A stretch of DNA of 64,000 nt from NCBI GenBank assembly GCA_017513085.1, contig JAFWDK010000009.1, forward strand, positions 62,001 to 126,000. Reading direction: 5' to 3'. A program made the translations under genes and the position numbers. The notes beneath the pieces were generated by a model. The model did not search any database and was not told where the DNA came from. It was given only the letters and a program-made list of their open reading frames with translations. Position 1 is the stretch's first letter; every line of letters begins with the position of its first letter. This DNA comes from Clostridiales bacterium. GTDB lineage: Bacteria > Bacillota > Clostridia > Saccharofermentanales > Saccharofermentanaceae. Positions 1 through 8,013 of the stretch are shown piece by piece.

Positions 1-1
1 G

Positions 2-2284
2 TGCGCGGCGTTCTCCCGGACGATCGTTCTTCTGAATGTGGGCAATATCATTGATATGTCTTTTGTAGAAAAATATGACCCGGCAGCGGTCATGTATATC
101 TGGCAGGCCGGCATGATCGGCGGTACAGCGTGCGCGGATCTTCTTACGGGTGCAGCCACTCCGTCAGGATGTCTGACGGATACGATCGCACGGGATCTTT
201 CCGACTATCCGTCCACACCGAACTTTGGCGGAGAAGATCTGTCCAAGGATTTCTATGCGGAGGATATCTTTGTCGGTTATCGTTATTTTTCCACCTTTGC
301 ACCGGAGAAGGTCTTATATCCGTTCGGGTTCGGTCTCTCTTACACGACATTTGCAATTTCATTGTCCGGTTTTAAGGCTGAGAAGACGGATGTCAGTGTC
401 AAAGTTAAAGTGAAAAATACCGGGAACAGGAAAGGAAAGAAGACTGTCATGCTTTTTGCTAAGACGCCTTCCGACCGCCTTGCCGCTTCTGAAAGAGTAT
501 TGGTGGATTTCGCGAAAACTTCCGAACTTCTTCCGGGACAGGAGCAGGAACTTGTTTTGAAGGCAGACGGTAGCCGTTACGCATCTTTTGACGATGACGG
601 AAGACTGATGGGAGAGACGGGCTGGGTGCTTCCTAAAGGAACATATTCATTCTATTTCGGAGAAAACGTACAAAAAACTGTATTCGCCGGTGAATTTACT
701 CTTGATGAGGATACTATGCTTGAAGCTTTGGAGTCTGCCGCAAAACCTGTACAGGCTTTTGAAAGACTGACGATGGGAGGCAAATATGAGCCGGCGCCGC
801 TTCGTGTCGTAGAGCATATGGATACGCGACTTAAGAGAGTTCCGGAAGAGATCCCTTATACAGGTGATAAGGGTATTAAGCTTTCGGATGTGAAACTCGG
901 AAAGAATACGATGGAAGAGTTTATTGCCCAGCTTTCGGATGAGGATCTTTCTTTGATCATTCGTGGAGAAGGCATGGGAAGTCCGAAAGTTACAACAGGA
1001 ACGGCGGCTGCTTTTTCCGGTGTGACACGGGAACTTATGGCTAAGGGTATTCCTACGCTGTGCTGTGATGACGGACCTTCCGGTATGCGTATAGACAGCG
1101 GAAAGAAAGCATTTTCTCTGCCGAATGGAACCTGTCTGGCATGTACTTTTAATGAGAAACTGAACGAAGAGCTTTTCGATTGGTTCGGCATAGAAATGAT
1201 CAGCAATGAAGTGGATACGATCCTGGGACCCGGAATCAATATTCACCGTCATCCCTTGAACGGAAGAAACTTCGAGTATTTTTCGGAAGATCCGCTTCTA
1301 ACCGGACGCATGGCATCCGCACAGATCCGTGGTTTGGAGAGGCATGGCGTGACCGGTACGATCAAGCATTTCTGCTGTAATAACAGAGAGACCAAACGTC
1401 GTAATATGGATTCGATCGTTTCCGAGAGAGCCCTTCGTGAGATCTATCTCAAGGGCTTTGAGATAGCGGTGAAAGAAGGAAAAGCGAGAAGCATCATGTC
1501 GGTCTATAACATGATCAACGGCACGTACGGGACTTCGAATTATGAACTGAACACCAAGATCCTTCGTGAGCAGTGGGGGTATACCGGTCTTTTGATGACG
1601 GATTGGTGGGCGTATATCGATGGCGTTCCGGAGAGACCGCACGATCATGCGCTTCGACAGCACTCTGCTATGGCCAGATCCCAGTGTGATGTGTATATGG
1701 TTTGTTCTTCAGTTGAAAAAGAGGATCTCGATATGAGTGATACGTACGATAATCTGAAGAATGATCGGGAAGATCTTATTACGAGAAGAGAGCTGCAGAG
1801 AAATGCGGCCAACATCCTTCGTTTTGCTTTAGATACTCCGGCGATGTCTGCGCTTATGGGTGAACCATGCAAGGTGAAGCACATCGATTGTCCTTTTGCG
1901 GAAGATACGATCGAAGCCAAGGTCGATGTGTACTACGAGATCAATAAAGATCCGGTCATCCAGGTAAACGTGGATACGACGAATGGCGACGATTTCGTTT
2001 TCGGTATCACATGTGACAAGCTTGGCGTATATGAGTGCGAGATGGTGGCTTCTTCAGAGTTGACACCGTTGGCACAGCTTCCGTTCACACTGTACTATAC
2101 CAGTATTCCGATACGTGTCATTACTTTTACCGGTACGGAAGGTGAAGAAGTGAGCCAGAAAATGGAGTGGCCGATTCTGAACAAGCATTCTGTATTCCGG
2201 ATGCATTTCGGGAAAAGAGGACTCGCTCTCAAGCGACTTTCTTTCCGTTACGTAAAGGATCTGGAAGGTTTCAAGTTCGAGTAA
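2..2284 (+). CDS. Glycoside hydrolase family 3 beta-glucosidase-like enzyme, 5' partial, permuted domain order
   Basis: The frame is open from base 2, so the start lies outside the window; the GTG at 38 is internal, because the residues before it continue a GH3 motif (LLNVGNIIDMS). About 760 residues are visible. The domains run in reversed order: the tail of the GH3 C-terminal alpha/beta domain first, then a fibronectin III-like segment (about residues 110-240), then the catalytic TIM-barrel domain. The barrel holds the GPGINIHRHPLNGRNFEY and KHFCCNN substrate-loop motifs and the likely nucleophile Asp in LLMTDWW. This inverted order is known from Ruminococcus albus beta-glucosidase. No signal peptide can be judged because the N terminus is missing. 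It probably hydrolyses beta-linked gluco- or xylo-oligosaccharides; the exact substrate cannot be read from sequence. It converges on the leftward methyltransferase gene 12 bases downstream. Confidence 0.9.
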   Translation, partial: CAAFSRTIVLLNVGNIIDMSFVEKYDPAAVMYIWQAGMIGGTACADLLTGAATPSGCLTDTIARDLSDYPSTPNFGGEDLSKDFYAEDIFVGYRYFSTFAPEKVLYPFGFGLSYTTFAISLSGFKAEKTDVSVKVKVKNTGNRKGKKTVMLFAKTPSDRLAASERVLVDFAKTSELLPGQEQELVLKADGSRYASFDDDGRLMGETGWVLPKGTYSFYFGENVQKTVFAGEFTLDEDTMLEALESAAKPVQAFERLTMGGKYEPAPLRVVEHMDTRLKRVPEEIPYTGDKGIKLSDVKLGKNTMEEFIAQLSDEDLSLIIRGEGMGSPKVTTGTAAAFSGVTRELMAKGIPTLCCDDGPSGMRIDSGKKAFSLPNGTCLACTFNEKLNEELFDWFGIEMISNEVDTILGPGINIHRHPLNGRNFEYFSEDPLLTGRMASAQIRGLERHGVTGTIKHFCCNNRETKRRNMDSIVSERALREIYLKGFEIAVKEGKARSIMSVYNMINGTYGTSNYELNTKILREQWGYTGLLMTDWWAYIDGVPERPHDHALRQHSAMARSQCDVYMVCSSVEKEDLDMSDTYDNLKNDREDLITRRELQRNAANILRFALDTPAMSALMGEPCKVKHIDCPFAEDTIEAKVDVYYEINKDPVIQVNVDTTNGDDFVFGITCDKLGVYECEMVASSELTPLAQLPFTLYYTSIPIRVITFTGTEGEEVSQKMEWPILNKHSVFRMHFGKRGLALKRLSFRYVKDLEGFKFE

Positions 2285-2296
2285 CAGGAAACGGCA

Positions 2297-3562
2297 TTAT
2301 ACGATCTGCAAAAGATAGAATTTCAGATAATCGGTCTCCGGAATCGTCATGGCGACAGGATGGTCCGGGGCGGCACGTCGCTCTTCGATGAGACGCAGGC
2401 TGACTCCTGCGTCTCTTGCGGCCTCAAGGAGCATCTTGCGGAACAGTTCATTCGGCATAAAATGCGAGCAGGAACAAGTGGCCAGATAGCCGCCGCGAGG
2501 AAGCATTTTCATGGCACGATAATTGATCTCTTTATATCCGCGCTTGGCATTCTCTGTCGTCTTGCGGCTTTTGGTAAAAGCCGGAGGATCCAGAATAATG
2601 AAGTTATAGTCTGCATGTTTTTCTGTAAGTTTGGGCAAAAGATCGAAGACGTCGGCACAGAGAAAATCCATTCTGTCAGAAAGACCATTGATCCGTGCAT
2701 TCTCCGCTGCCGTATCTACGGCGAGCTGGGAAATATCGACGGCGGTGACGTGTTCGGCACCGCCTTTGGCGGCATTCATGGCAAAAGAACCGGTGTGGGT
2801 GAAACAGTCGAGGACTTTCATGCCACGGGCTAGTTTGCTGACGGCAAGCCGGTTATATTTCTGATCCAGAAAGAACCCTGTTTTCTGTCCGTTTTCCACA
2901 TCCACGGTGTAGCGGATCCCGTTTTCACAGATCCCGACTTGCGGGGAAGAGGGGATGCCGACGAATCCGGCATGATACCAGCCTTTTTCGAGAGGAAGAC
3001 CTTCCAGTTCACGAATCTTTGCTTCGTTACGCTCAAAGATGCCACGGACAGTAACACCATCATTCTCCAGTTCTTTTACAAGCGCCTGATAAATAATGTC
3101 TTTGACCATTTCCGTGCCATATGACAACACTTCCGTGGAAAGAATATCCTCATAACGGTCGACAGTCAATCCGGGAATACCGTCCGCTTCGCCAAAGATC
3201 AGGCGGCAGCAAGCGTAATCTTCCTGCATGACGGTGCGGCGCATATCCAGTGCATATTTCACACGGCGCTGCCAGAAGGCGGGACCGAAAGTTTCGTTCG
3301 CATTGCTTGAGAGGACGCGGATACGGATCTTGCTGTTTTTACTTAAGAAACCGGTGCCGAGGTAACGGTCTTTTCTGGAAAAGACGTCGACCAACGAGCC
3401 GTTTTCTATAGATTCGGAAGCAATGCCTAAGATGCCGTCTTTGATCTTCTCTCCGGCAAATTCGGTGATTTCCGTGTCATAGACCCATGGATGGCCGCGC
3501 TTCAGAGCGGCTTCGGCTTTTTCCGTAACGGTTGCCCAAGGAAATTGTCTTTCTTGTTTCAT
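2297..3562 (-). CDS. Class I SAM-dependent rRNA methyltransferase, RlmI/YwbD type
   Basis: The protein has 421 residues. An N-terminal PUA-like RNA-binding domain (about residues 8-80, with the HPWVY motif) is followed by an RlmI-type linker domain and a C-terminal Rossmann methyltransferase. The SAM site is visible as VLDCFTHTGSFAMNAA and the substrate motif as ILDPPAFTKS. This architecture is that of 23S rRNA m5C1962 methyltransferases and their Firmicutes relatives; the exact modified base is inferred, not shown. It is the last gene of a leftward run, 36 bases after nadE, and is probably cotranscribed with it. A purine-rich Shine-Dalgarno stretch (AGGAGAGGAT) lies upstream of the ATG. Length is normal for the family. 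Confidence 0.88.
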   Translation of the reverse strand: MKQERQFPWATVTEKAEAALKRGHPWVYDTEITEFAGEKIKDGILGIASESIENGSLVDVFSRKDRYLGTGFLSKNSKIRIRVLSSNANETFGPAFWQRRVKYALDMRRTVMQEDYACCRLIFGEADGIPGLTVDRYEDILSTEVLSYGTEMVKDIIYQALVKELENDGVTVRGIFERNEAKIRELEGLPLEKGWYHAGFVGIPSSPQVGICENGIRYTVDVENGQKTGFFLDQKYNRLAVSKLARGMKVLDCFTHTGSFAMNAAKGGAEHVTAVDISQLAVDTAAENARINGLSDRMDFLCADVFDLLPKLTEKHADYNFIILDPPAFTKSRKTTENAKRGYKEINYRAMKMLPRGGYLATCSCSHFMPNELFRKMLLEAARDAGVSLRLIEERRAAPDHPVAMTIPETDYLKFYLLQIV

Positions 3563-3598
3563 GCAGATCCTCTCCTGTTTTCCGATTCTTTCTGTCTT

Positions 3599-5524
3599 TT
3601 AGTCCAGTACGGTGGCCAGCTCGTCCAGGAAAACCTTGGATGCGGCATCGGACGGGAGTTTCAGATCGCCACGCGGGGAGAGGTCGACCGAACCGATCTT
3701 CGGGCCGTCCGGCATGCAGGAACGCTTGAACTGCTGAGCGATAAAACGACGAAGGAAATTCTCTTCCCACTTATAGATCGTCGTATCGTCATATTCGCCG
3801 GCAAAAGCTCTCTTGGCGAGGCGGTAGATCTTCGATGGTGCAAATCCGAGCCGTACGAAGTAATAGAGGAAGAAATCGTGGAGTTCATAGGGTCCGACGA
3901 GATCCTCGGTCTTTTGCGAGATGGTGCCATCTTCCGACGGGGGAAGAAGTTCCGGAGAGACCGGCGTGGCCAGAATATCTTTCAGGACGGAAGAGACATT
4001 CGGATCTTCCTTGGCTATGCGGTCTGCTTCGTAGGCGACGATGTGGCGGATCAATGTCTTCGGAACAGAACCGTTGACGGCATACATGGACATATGGTCG
4101 CCGTTGTATGTGGCCCAGCCCAGCGCGAGTTCGCTAAGATCGCCGGTTCCGACGACCAGTGAGCCTTCGTCATTGCCAAGATCCATCAGAAGCTGTGTGC
4201 GCTCTCTGGCCTGTGCATTTTCATAGGCAACATTATGATTGTCCATATCGTGTCCGATATCCTTAAAATGCTGCGTCACGGAATCTTTGATACTGATCTC
4301 GTCAATCCGCGCTCCATAAGCTTTGGCTAACTCGATCGAATTGTTCTTGGTCCGTGAAGTGGTTCCGAAACAAGGCATCGTAATGGCGTGAATATTGGTA
4401 CGTGGTACGCCCAGGATGTCACAGGCGCGTGCACTGACCAGGAAAGCCAATGTGGAATCAAGACCTCCGGAAAGTCCGATGATCATTTTCTCACAATGAA
4501 TATGACGCAATCTGGTAACGAGTGCCATAGCCTGCATATCGAGGATCTGGGCACAACGGATAGAGATCTCGTTTTCTTCTTCCGGGATGAAAGGATTCTT
4601 CGGAACTGCTCGGATCAGATCCAATTCTTCATTCAGATCCATTTCAAAACTGATCATATCCACATCGCCATCGGCAGTGCTGTTGGCAAAGTCTGTTCTC
4701 CAGGCATCGTCTCTCTGTCTTTCGGAAAACAGAAGCTTCAGGTCGATGTCGGTATATATGGTCCCGCTTTCGAAACGCTTGCTTTCAGAAAGTTTGCGTC
4801 CGTTCTCATAAATGAAGTCTTCACCGGAAAATACCAGGTCAGTGGTGGATTCACCTACGCCTGCATTGGCGTAGATATACGCGGCATGAAGTTTGCGGCT
4901 GGAAGCTTCCAGAATGGAAGATACTTTTCTGGTCGAACTGATGGTAACCGGCGCAGCAGAAGGCACTGCAAGAATGTGGCATCCGTAAAGCGCGGCATCC
5001 ACATCATCGGAGATCGGCGCCAGAAGGTCTTCATGGAAGATAACTGCAAAGGAGAATAGATCATTCTCGCAAAAATACAGAGGCTGTCCGAACGTGATCT
5101 CATCGTCGAAGAACTCATCGTAGAAAGAACCGCCGACTTCATATGGAGAGAAGTAACGGGATTCGGCTTCATTCAGGGTAAGTTTGACGTTGCAGCCCAG
5201 GATGCCGCCCTTATGCATGACAACAGCCATATTCAGAAGCTTTCCTTCGATATAAGCCGGAAGTCCGACGATGAACACGCAAGAGGTATCGGAGGTTTCT
5301 TCGGCGATCCGGTAAAGCGCCTGCCAGGCGGCTTCGACAAAAGCCTCCTGTCGGAAAAGGTCGCCACATGTCGCACCCGTAATACAAAGTTCCGGGAAGA
5401 CGAGAAGTGAACAATCCGGATCGGCATTTTTCACGGAAGTGATGATCTCGCCCGCGTTATAATCGATATCTGCTACACGAAGCTTCGGTGTAACCGCGCC
5501 AACTCGTAAAAATCCATCTTTCAT
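3599..5524 (-). CDS. nadE: NAD+ synthetase with degenerate glutaminase domain
   Basis: This 641-residue, two-domain enzyme makes NAD+ from deamido-NAD+, ATP and a nitrogen donor. The N-terminal nitrilase-like domain (about 1-290) normally cleaves glutamine; the C-terminal ATP-pyrophosphatase domain carries the SGGLDS loop at 352-357. I chose the ATG at 5524 because GGAGG lies seven bases upstream; a longer reading frame continues to 5782 but has no family similarity. Overall similarity is to the long Mycobacterium-type NadE (for example the GEGESTTDL-like stretch near 222). Of the nitrilase triad, Glu45 (FPEL) and Lys114 are present, but the nucleophile position of the usual CED motif reads His164 (FHED, codon CAT). 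The synthetase half looks intact, so I infer ammonia-dependent NAD synthesis. It sits second in a leftward operon, 94 bases after a membrane-protein gene. Confidence 0.92.
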   Translation of the reverse strand: MKDGFLRVGAVTPKLRVADIDYNAGEIITSVKNADPDCSLLVFPELCITGATCGDLFRQEAFVEAAWQALYRIAEETSDTSCVFIVGLPAYIEGKLLNMAVVMHKGGILGCNVKLTLNEAESRYFSPYEVGGSFYDEFFDDEITFGQPLYFCENDLFSFAVIFHEDLLAPISDDVDAALYGCHILAVPSAAPVTISSTRKVSSILEASSRKLHAAYIYANAGVGESTTDLVFSGEDFIYENGRKLSESKRFESGTIYTDIDLKLLFSERQRDDAWRTDFANSTADGDVDMISFEMDLNEELDLIRAVPKNPFIPEEENEISIRCAQILDMQAMALVTRLRHIHCEKMIIGLSGGLDSTLAFLVSARACDILGVPRTNIHAITMPCFGTTSRTKNNSIELAKAYGARIDEISIKDSVTQHFKDIGHDMDNHNVAYENAQARERTQLLMDLGNDEGSLVVGTGDLSELALGWATYNGDHMSMYAVNGSVPKTLIRHIVAYEADRIAKEDPNVSSVLKDILATPVSPELLPPSEDGTISQKTEDLVGPYELHDFFLYYFVRLGFAPSKIYRLAKRAFAGEYDDTTIYKWEENFLRRFIAQQFKRSCMPDGPKIGSVDLSPRGDLKLPSDAASKVFLDELATVLD

Positions 5525-5618
5525 AAATCTGTCCTCCGTTTTTTGGTATCCGCTTTCTGCACGAAAAGAACTTGGCGGATCATTTCTTGGGTTCTGGTTA
5601 TTTGTTTGTTTTGACCGG

Positions 5619-6791
5619 TCAGATTCCCGGACGAAGAATGTCGTTGTTCGGGCTCTCCGGCTGGGACGGTACTTCGGATGGCGCCGCAGAAGGCGGAATG
5701 CCTGCCGCTGAACTTGCATCGTCAGCCTGTGCCGTTGCCTCCTGTTGCTGAGGCTGATTATAGACCCGATCGATGAGCTCATTGAAGTGACTGTAGTACA
5801 TCGTCGAATTCTCTATGACATATCCGTAGAGCGCACGTGGTTGTGCAGAAAGAATGGTTTTGCAGAGCTGCTCCGCCTCGTCCATGGAGTGGACAGGATA
5901 ACGCACGCATTCGTGGTTGCGGGTGTAGGAGATGACAGAATAAGTAACTGCATTTCCGTTGGTGTTTGTCTTTTGCGGATAGAGCCAGACCACGTCGGTC
6001 ATATTGCGTACGGTCGGTGTAAGTGAGGCTTCCACGATATATTTACGCCCGATGAAGAGACGGCTGATCTTGGAAGCACCTTCCATATCAGCATTGAGCT
6101 CGTCCAGTGTTATATTCTTATTCGCAAGATTATTCTTGAATTTCCGCATATAACCGCCGGTAAAAGCAGTGATCGCAACGATCAATGCACTGATAAGCGC
6201 GCCAAGGAGAAGTACGATGCCGAAGATCGCACCCGAACCACTGAAAAGCACTTTGGTCGGAGTGACCATGACAAACATGTAGTCGCTGACGTTTTCACGT
6301 ACTTCATTTGAAGCATTGACCGCTGTGAAGTACTGATCCAGGAAACGGTTTATCTGAGAAGTCGTTTTCGTTGTATATCCTCGACAAGAGAGTGTCTTGG
6401 TGGCGACATCGGGATCGCCGCTCATTTCGAATTCGTATGTCTGTTCTACGAGTTCGTCGGCACGGTCAATGTATTTGTTCGGAACATATACGACGATATA
6501 AGAAGCGTTGCCGTTCGCATCTTCCATCGGGGCAAGGTAGAATCGTCCCTCGCTGTTGTCGGCGAACCATACATACATAAACTGCGTCTCGCCCCGATAA
6601 AACTTTTCTTCGCCAAGGCTGGTGGAGGGTTCGGCAAAAACATTTTTGGTCGCCGTAAAATACTTCGTGGTCTTCGGAATCATAAAAAGAACGATGAAAA
6701 CGGCTGCAATGAGAAGAACAGCGGCGATGAGCAGGCGTGTCCTTATGTTATAGCCCCGTACGGTGGATAGCATTGAATTCTGTTTTGACAT
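5619..6791 (-). CDS. Uncharacterised membrane protein with two transmembrane segments and a Pro/Ala/Gln-rich tail
   Basis: I do not recognise the family with certainty. The 390-residue protein has a transmembrane helix at about 20-37, an extracytoplasmic-looking domain (about 40-175), a second helix at about 183-210, a second soluble domain to about 340 and a low-complexity tail rich in Gln, Ala, Ser and Pro. Helix positions suggest both soluble termini may lie on the same side. It heads the leftward unit containing nadE and the RlmI-like gene, behind a good sigma-A promoter (6834-6862). A copy of the AAAAGCACTT 10-mer lies within it at 6244. No enzymatic motif was seen. Confidence 0.75.
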   Translation of the reverse strand: MSKQNSMLSTVRGYNIRTRLLIAAVLLIAAVFIVLFMIPKTTKYFTATKNVFAEPSTSLGEEKFYRGETQFMYVWFADNSEGRFYLAPMEDANGNASYIVVYVPNKYIDRADELVEQTYEFEMSGDPDVATKTLSCRGYTTKTTSQINRFLDQYFTAVNASNEVRENVSDYMFVMVTPTKVLFSGSGAIFGIVLLLGALISALIVAITAFTGGYMRKFKNNLANKNITLDELNADMEGASKISRLFIGRKYIVEASLTPTVRNMTDVVWLYPQKTNTNGNAVTYSVISYTRNHECVRYPVHSMDEAEQLCKTILSAQPRALYGYVIENSTMYYSHFNELIDRVYNQPQQQEATAQADDASSAAGIPPSAAPSEVPSQPESPNNDILRPGI

Positions 6792-6833
6792 AGTGTTTCT
6801 TCTTCCCCTGAATATGCATAAAATACCGCATAC

Positions 6834-6862
6834 AGTATATAAAGATATAAGTTATTTTTCAA
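6834..6862 (-). promoter_or_regulatory. Sigma-A promoter for the leftward membrane protein-nadE unit
   Basis: Read on the minus strand: TTGAAA, 17 bases, TATACT. The -10 box lies about 40 bases upstream of the ATG at 6791. Confidence 0.7.
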
Positions 6863-6931
6863 GAATACGAAAGATTGAAGATACTCGAGCTTTGTGGTAA
6901 CTTTAATTCTTAAGAGGTGAGGTGAGAAACT

Positions 6932-7819
6932 ATGGAGACGGCTCCGTTTACAGAACAGGAAATACGTTCTTTCCGACACAAAGCAGAGATGCCGATGTAT
7001 ATCGCGATGGTGATCTTTAACGTCGTGATCGTTATCCTTATAGTAGTTTTCGGCATAATGGGCGTAATGGGTGAAGGTCCGCTGGCCGGTGAATTCGGAG
7101 AGCGTCTAACGGAACTACTGACCGGTGTATCCGATAGCGGCAATAATTCGATCACTTATTTGGTCCTGATCGTCACTCTCCCGTTTCTCCTGATGGCTGT
7201 CGTGTATTTCGCGTATGCTCAGTATCGGGCACGATCCATCCGTATTACCGAGAAGAATTTCCCGGAGGTCTATGCCTTCGTGGAAGAATACTCCCACCGC
7301 CTTGGCTTGAAGAAAGTCCCGAAGGTCTATCTGACACAGGAAAACGGTACACTTAATGCTTTCTCCACATTCATCCTGAGAAGACAATATGTGGTGCTTC
7401 TGGCGGATCTTTTCGAGGTCGCTTATCGTGAACACCACGACCTGGAGAGCATCAAGTTTATTGTAGCGCATGAACTCTCGCATATCCGTCTTCGTCATGC
7501 GACCTTTCTGTACCAGATCAGTATTCTTTTTGCCAACTATATACCGATCATGTCTACCGCTCTTTCCCGTGCCCGTGAATACAGCTGTGACCGGGTAGCC
7601 CAGCATCTCGTCGGTACGAGCGGTGTAGAGCCGATGATGGCACTTCTTGTCGGCAAGCATCTTTACAAGAGAGTCGATGTGGAGGACTACGTTCAGCATT
7701 GTCATGAGACACGCGGTTTTTTCGTGTTCCTTTATAACCTCATGAGCACCCATCCGATCATGCCGAAGCGCATCCAGGCGCTCCTGAAGGATCAGGGAAG
7801 CGGCAGACTGTTCTTCTGA
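6932..7819 (+). CDS. M48 family zinc metalloprotease, HtpX-like
   Basis: This is a 295-residue membrane protease. Two hydrophobic helices (about 22-46 and 74-97) precede a catalytic domain with the zinc motif HELSH (His180, Glu181, His184) and a downstream glutamate ligand in AREYSCD (about Glu216). HtpX-type M48 enzymes degrade damaged membrane proteins on the cytosolic side; that role is inferred by family. The start is supported by GAGGTGAGG eight to ten bases upstream. It is transcribed divergently from the nadE unit and appears monocistronic, ending before an inverted repeat at 7837-7864. Confidence 0.9.
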   Translation: METAPFTEQEIRSFRHKAEMPMYIAMVIFNVVIVILIVVFGIMGVMGEGPLAGEFGERLTELLTGVSDSGNNSITYLVLIVTLPFLLMAVVYFAYAQYRARSIRITEKNFPEVYAFVEEYSHRLGLKKVPKVYLTQENGTLNAFSTFILRRQYVVLLADLFEVAYREHHDLESIKFIVAHELSHIRLRHATFLYQISILFANYIPIMSTALSRAREYSCDRVAQHLVGTSGVEPMMALLVGKHLYKRVDVEDYVQHCHETRGFFVFLYNLMSTHPIMPKRIQALLKDQGSGRLFF

Positions 7820-7836
7820 TCAACGACAATAACGGT

Positions 7837-7864
7837 AAGTGCTTTTTCTAAATGAAAAGCACTT
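7837..7864. repeat. Inverted repeat made of two AAGTGCTTTT / AAAAGCACTT words
   Basis: AAGTGCTTTTTC, a five-base loop and GAAAAGCACTT form an 11-bp hairpin 17 bases after the M48 stop codon. There is no T-tract, so it is not a classical terminator. Both arms are exact copies of the 10-mer over-represented in this window. Confidence 0.75.
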
Positions 7865-7889
7865 GTTCATGCAACTTGGCCAAATAAAT

Positions 7890-7998
7890 CTTGCAAAATC
7901 TGCGGAACGAATTGAAAAAGTAGAAAAATCGTTTTTGGCGTTGACAAGCGGTTCTGAAACGATTTTACTATATAGGTACAAATAGTGAATTTTGCAAG
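7890..7998. repeat. 10-bp inverted repeats flanking the promoter of the HMGL-family gene
   Basis: CTTGCAAAAT (7890-7899) and ATTTTGCAAG (7989-7998) are exact reverse complements, 89 bases apart, on either side of the promoter at 7941-7969. The second arm abuts the Shine-Dalgarno sequence. They may be operator half-sites or pair in RNA made from further upstream; neither is proven. Confidence 0.5.
7941..7969 (+). promoter_or_regulatory. Sigma-A promoter for the HMGL-family synthase
   Basis: A consensus TTGACA is followed after 17 bases by TTTACT. A strong AGGAGGA ribosome-binding site lies eight to thirteen bases before the ATG at 8014. Confidence 0.7.
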
Positions 7999-8013
7999 CA
8001 GGAGGAATATCAC

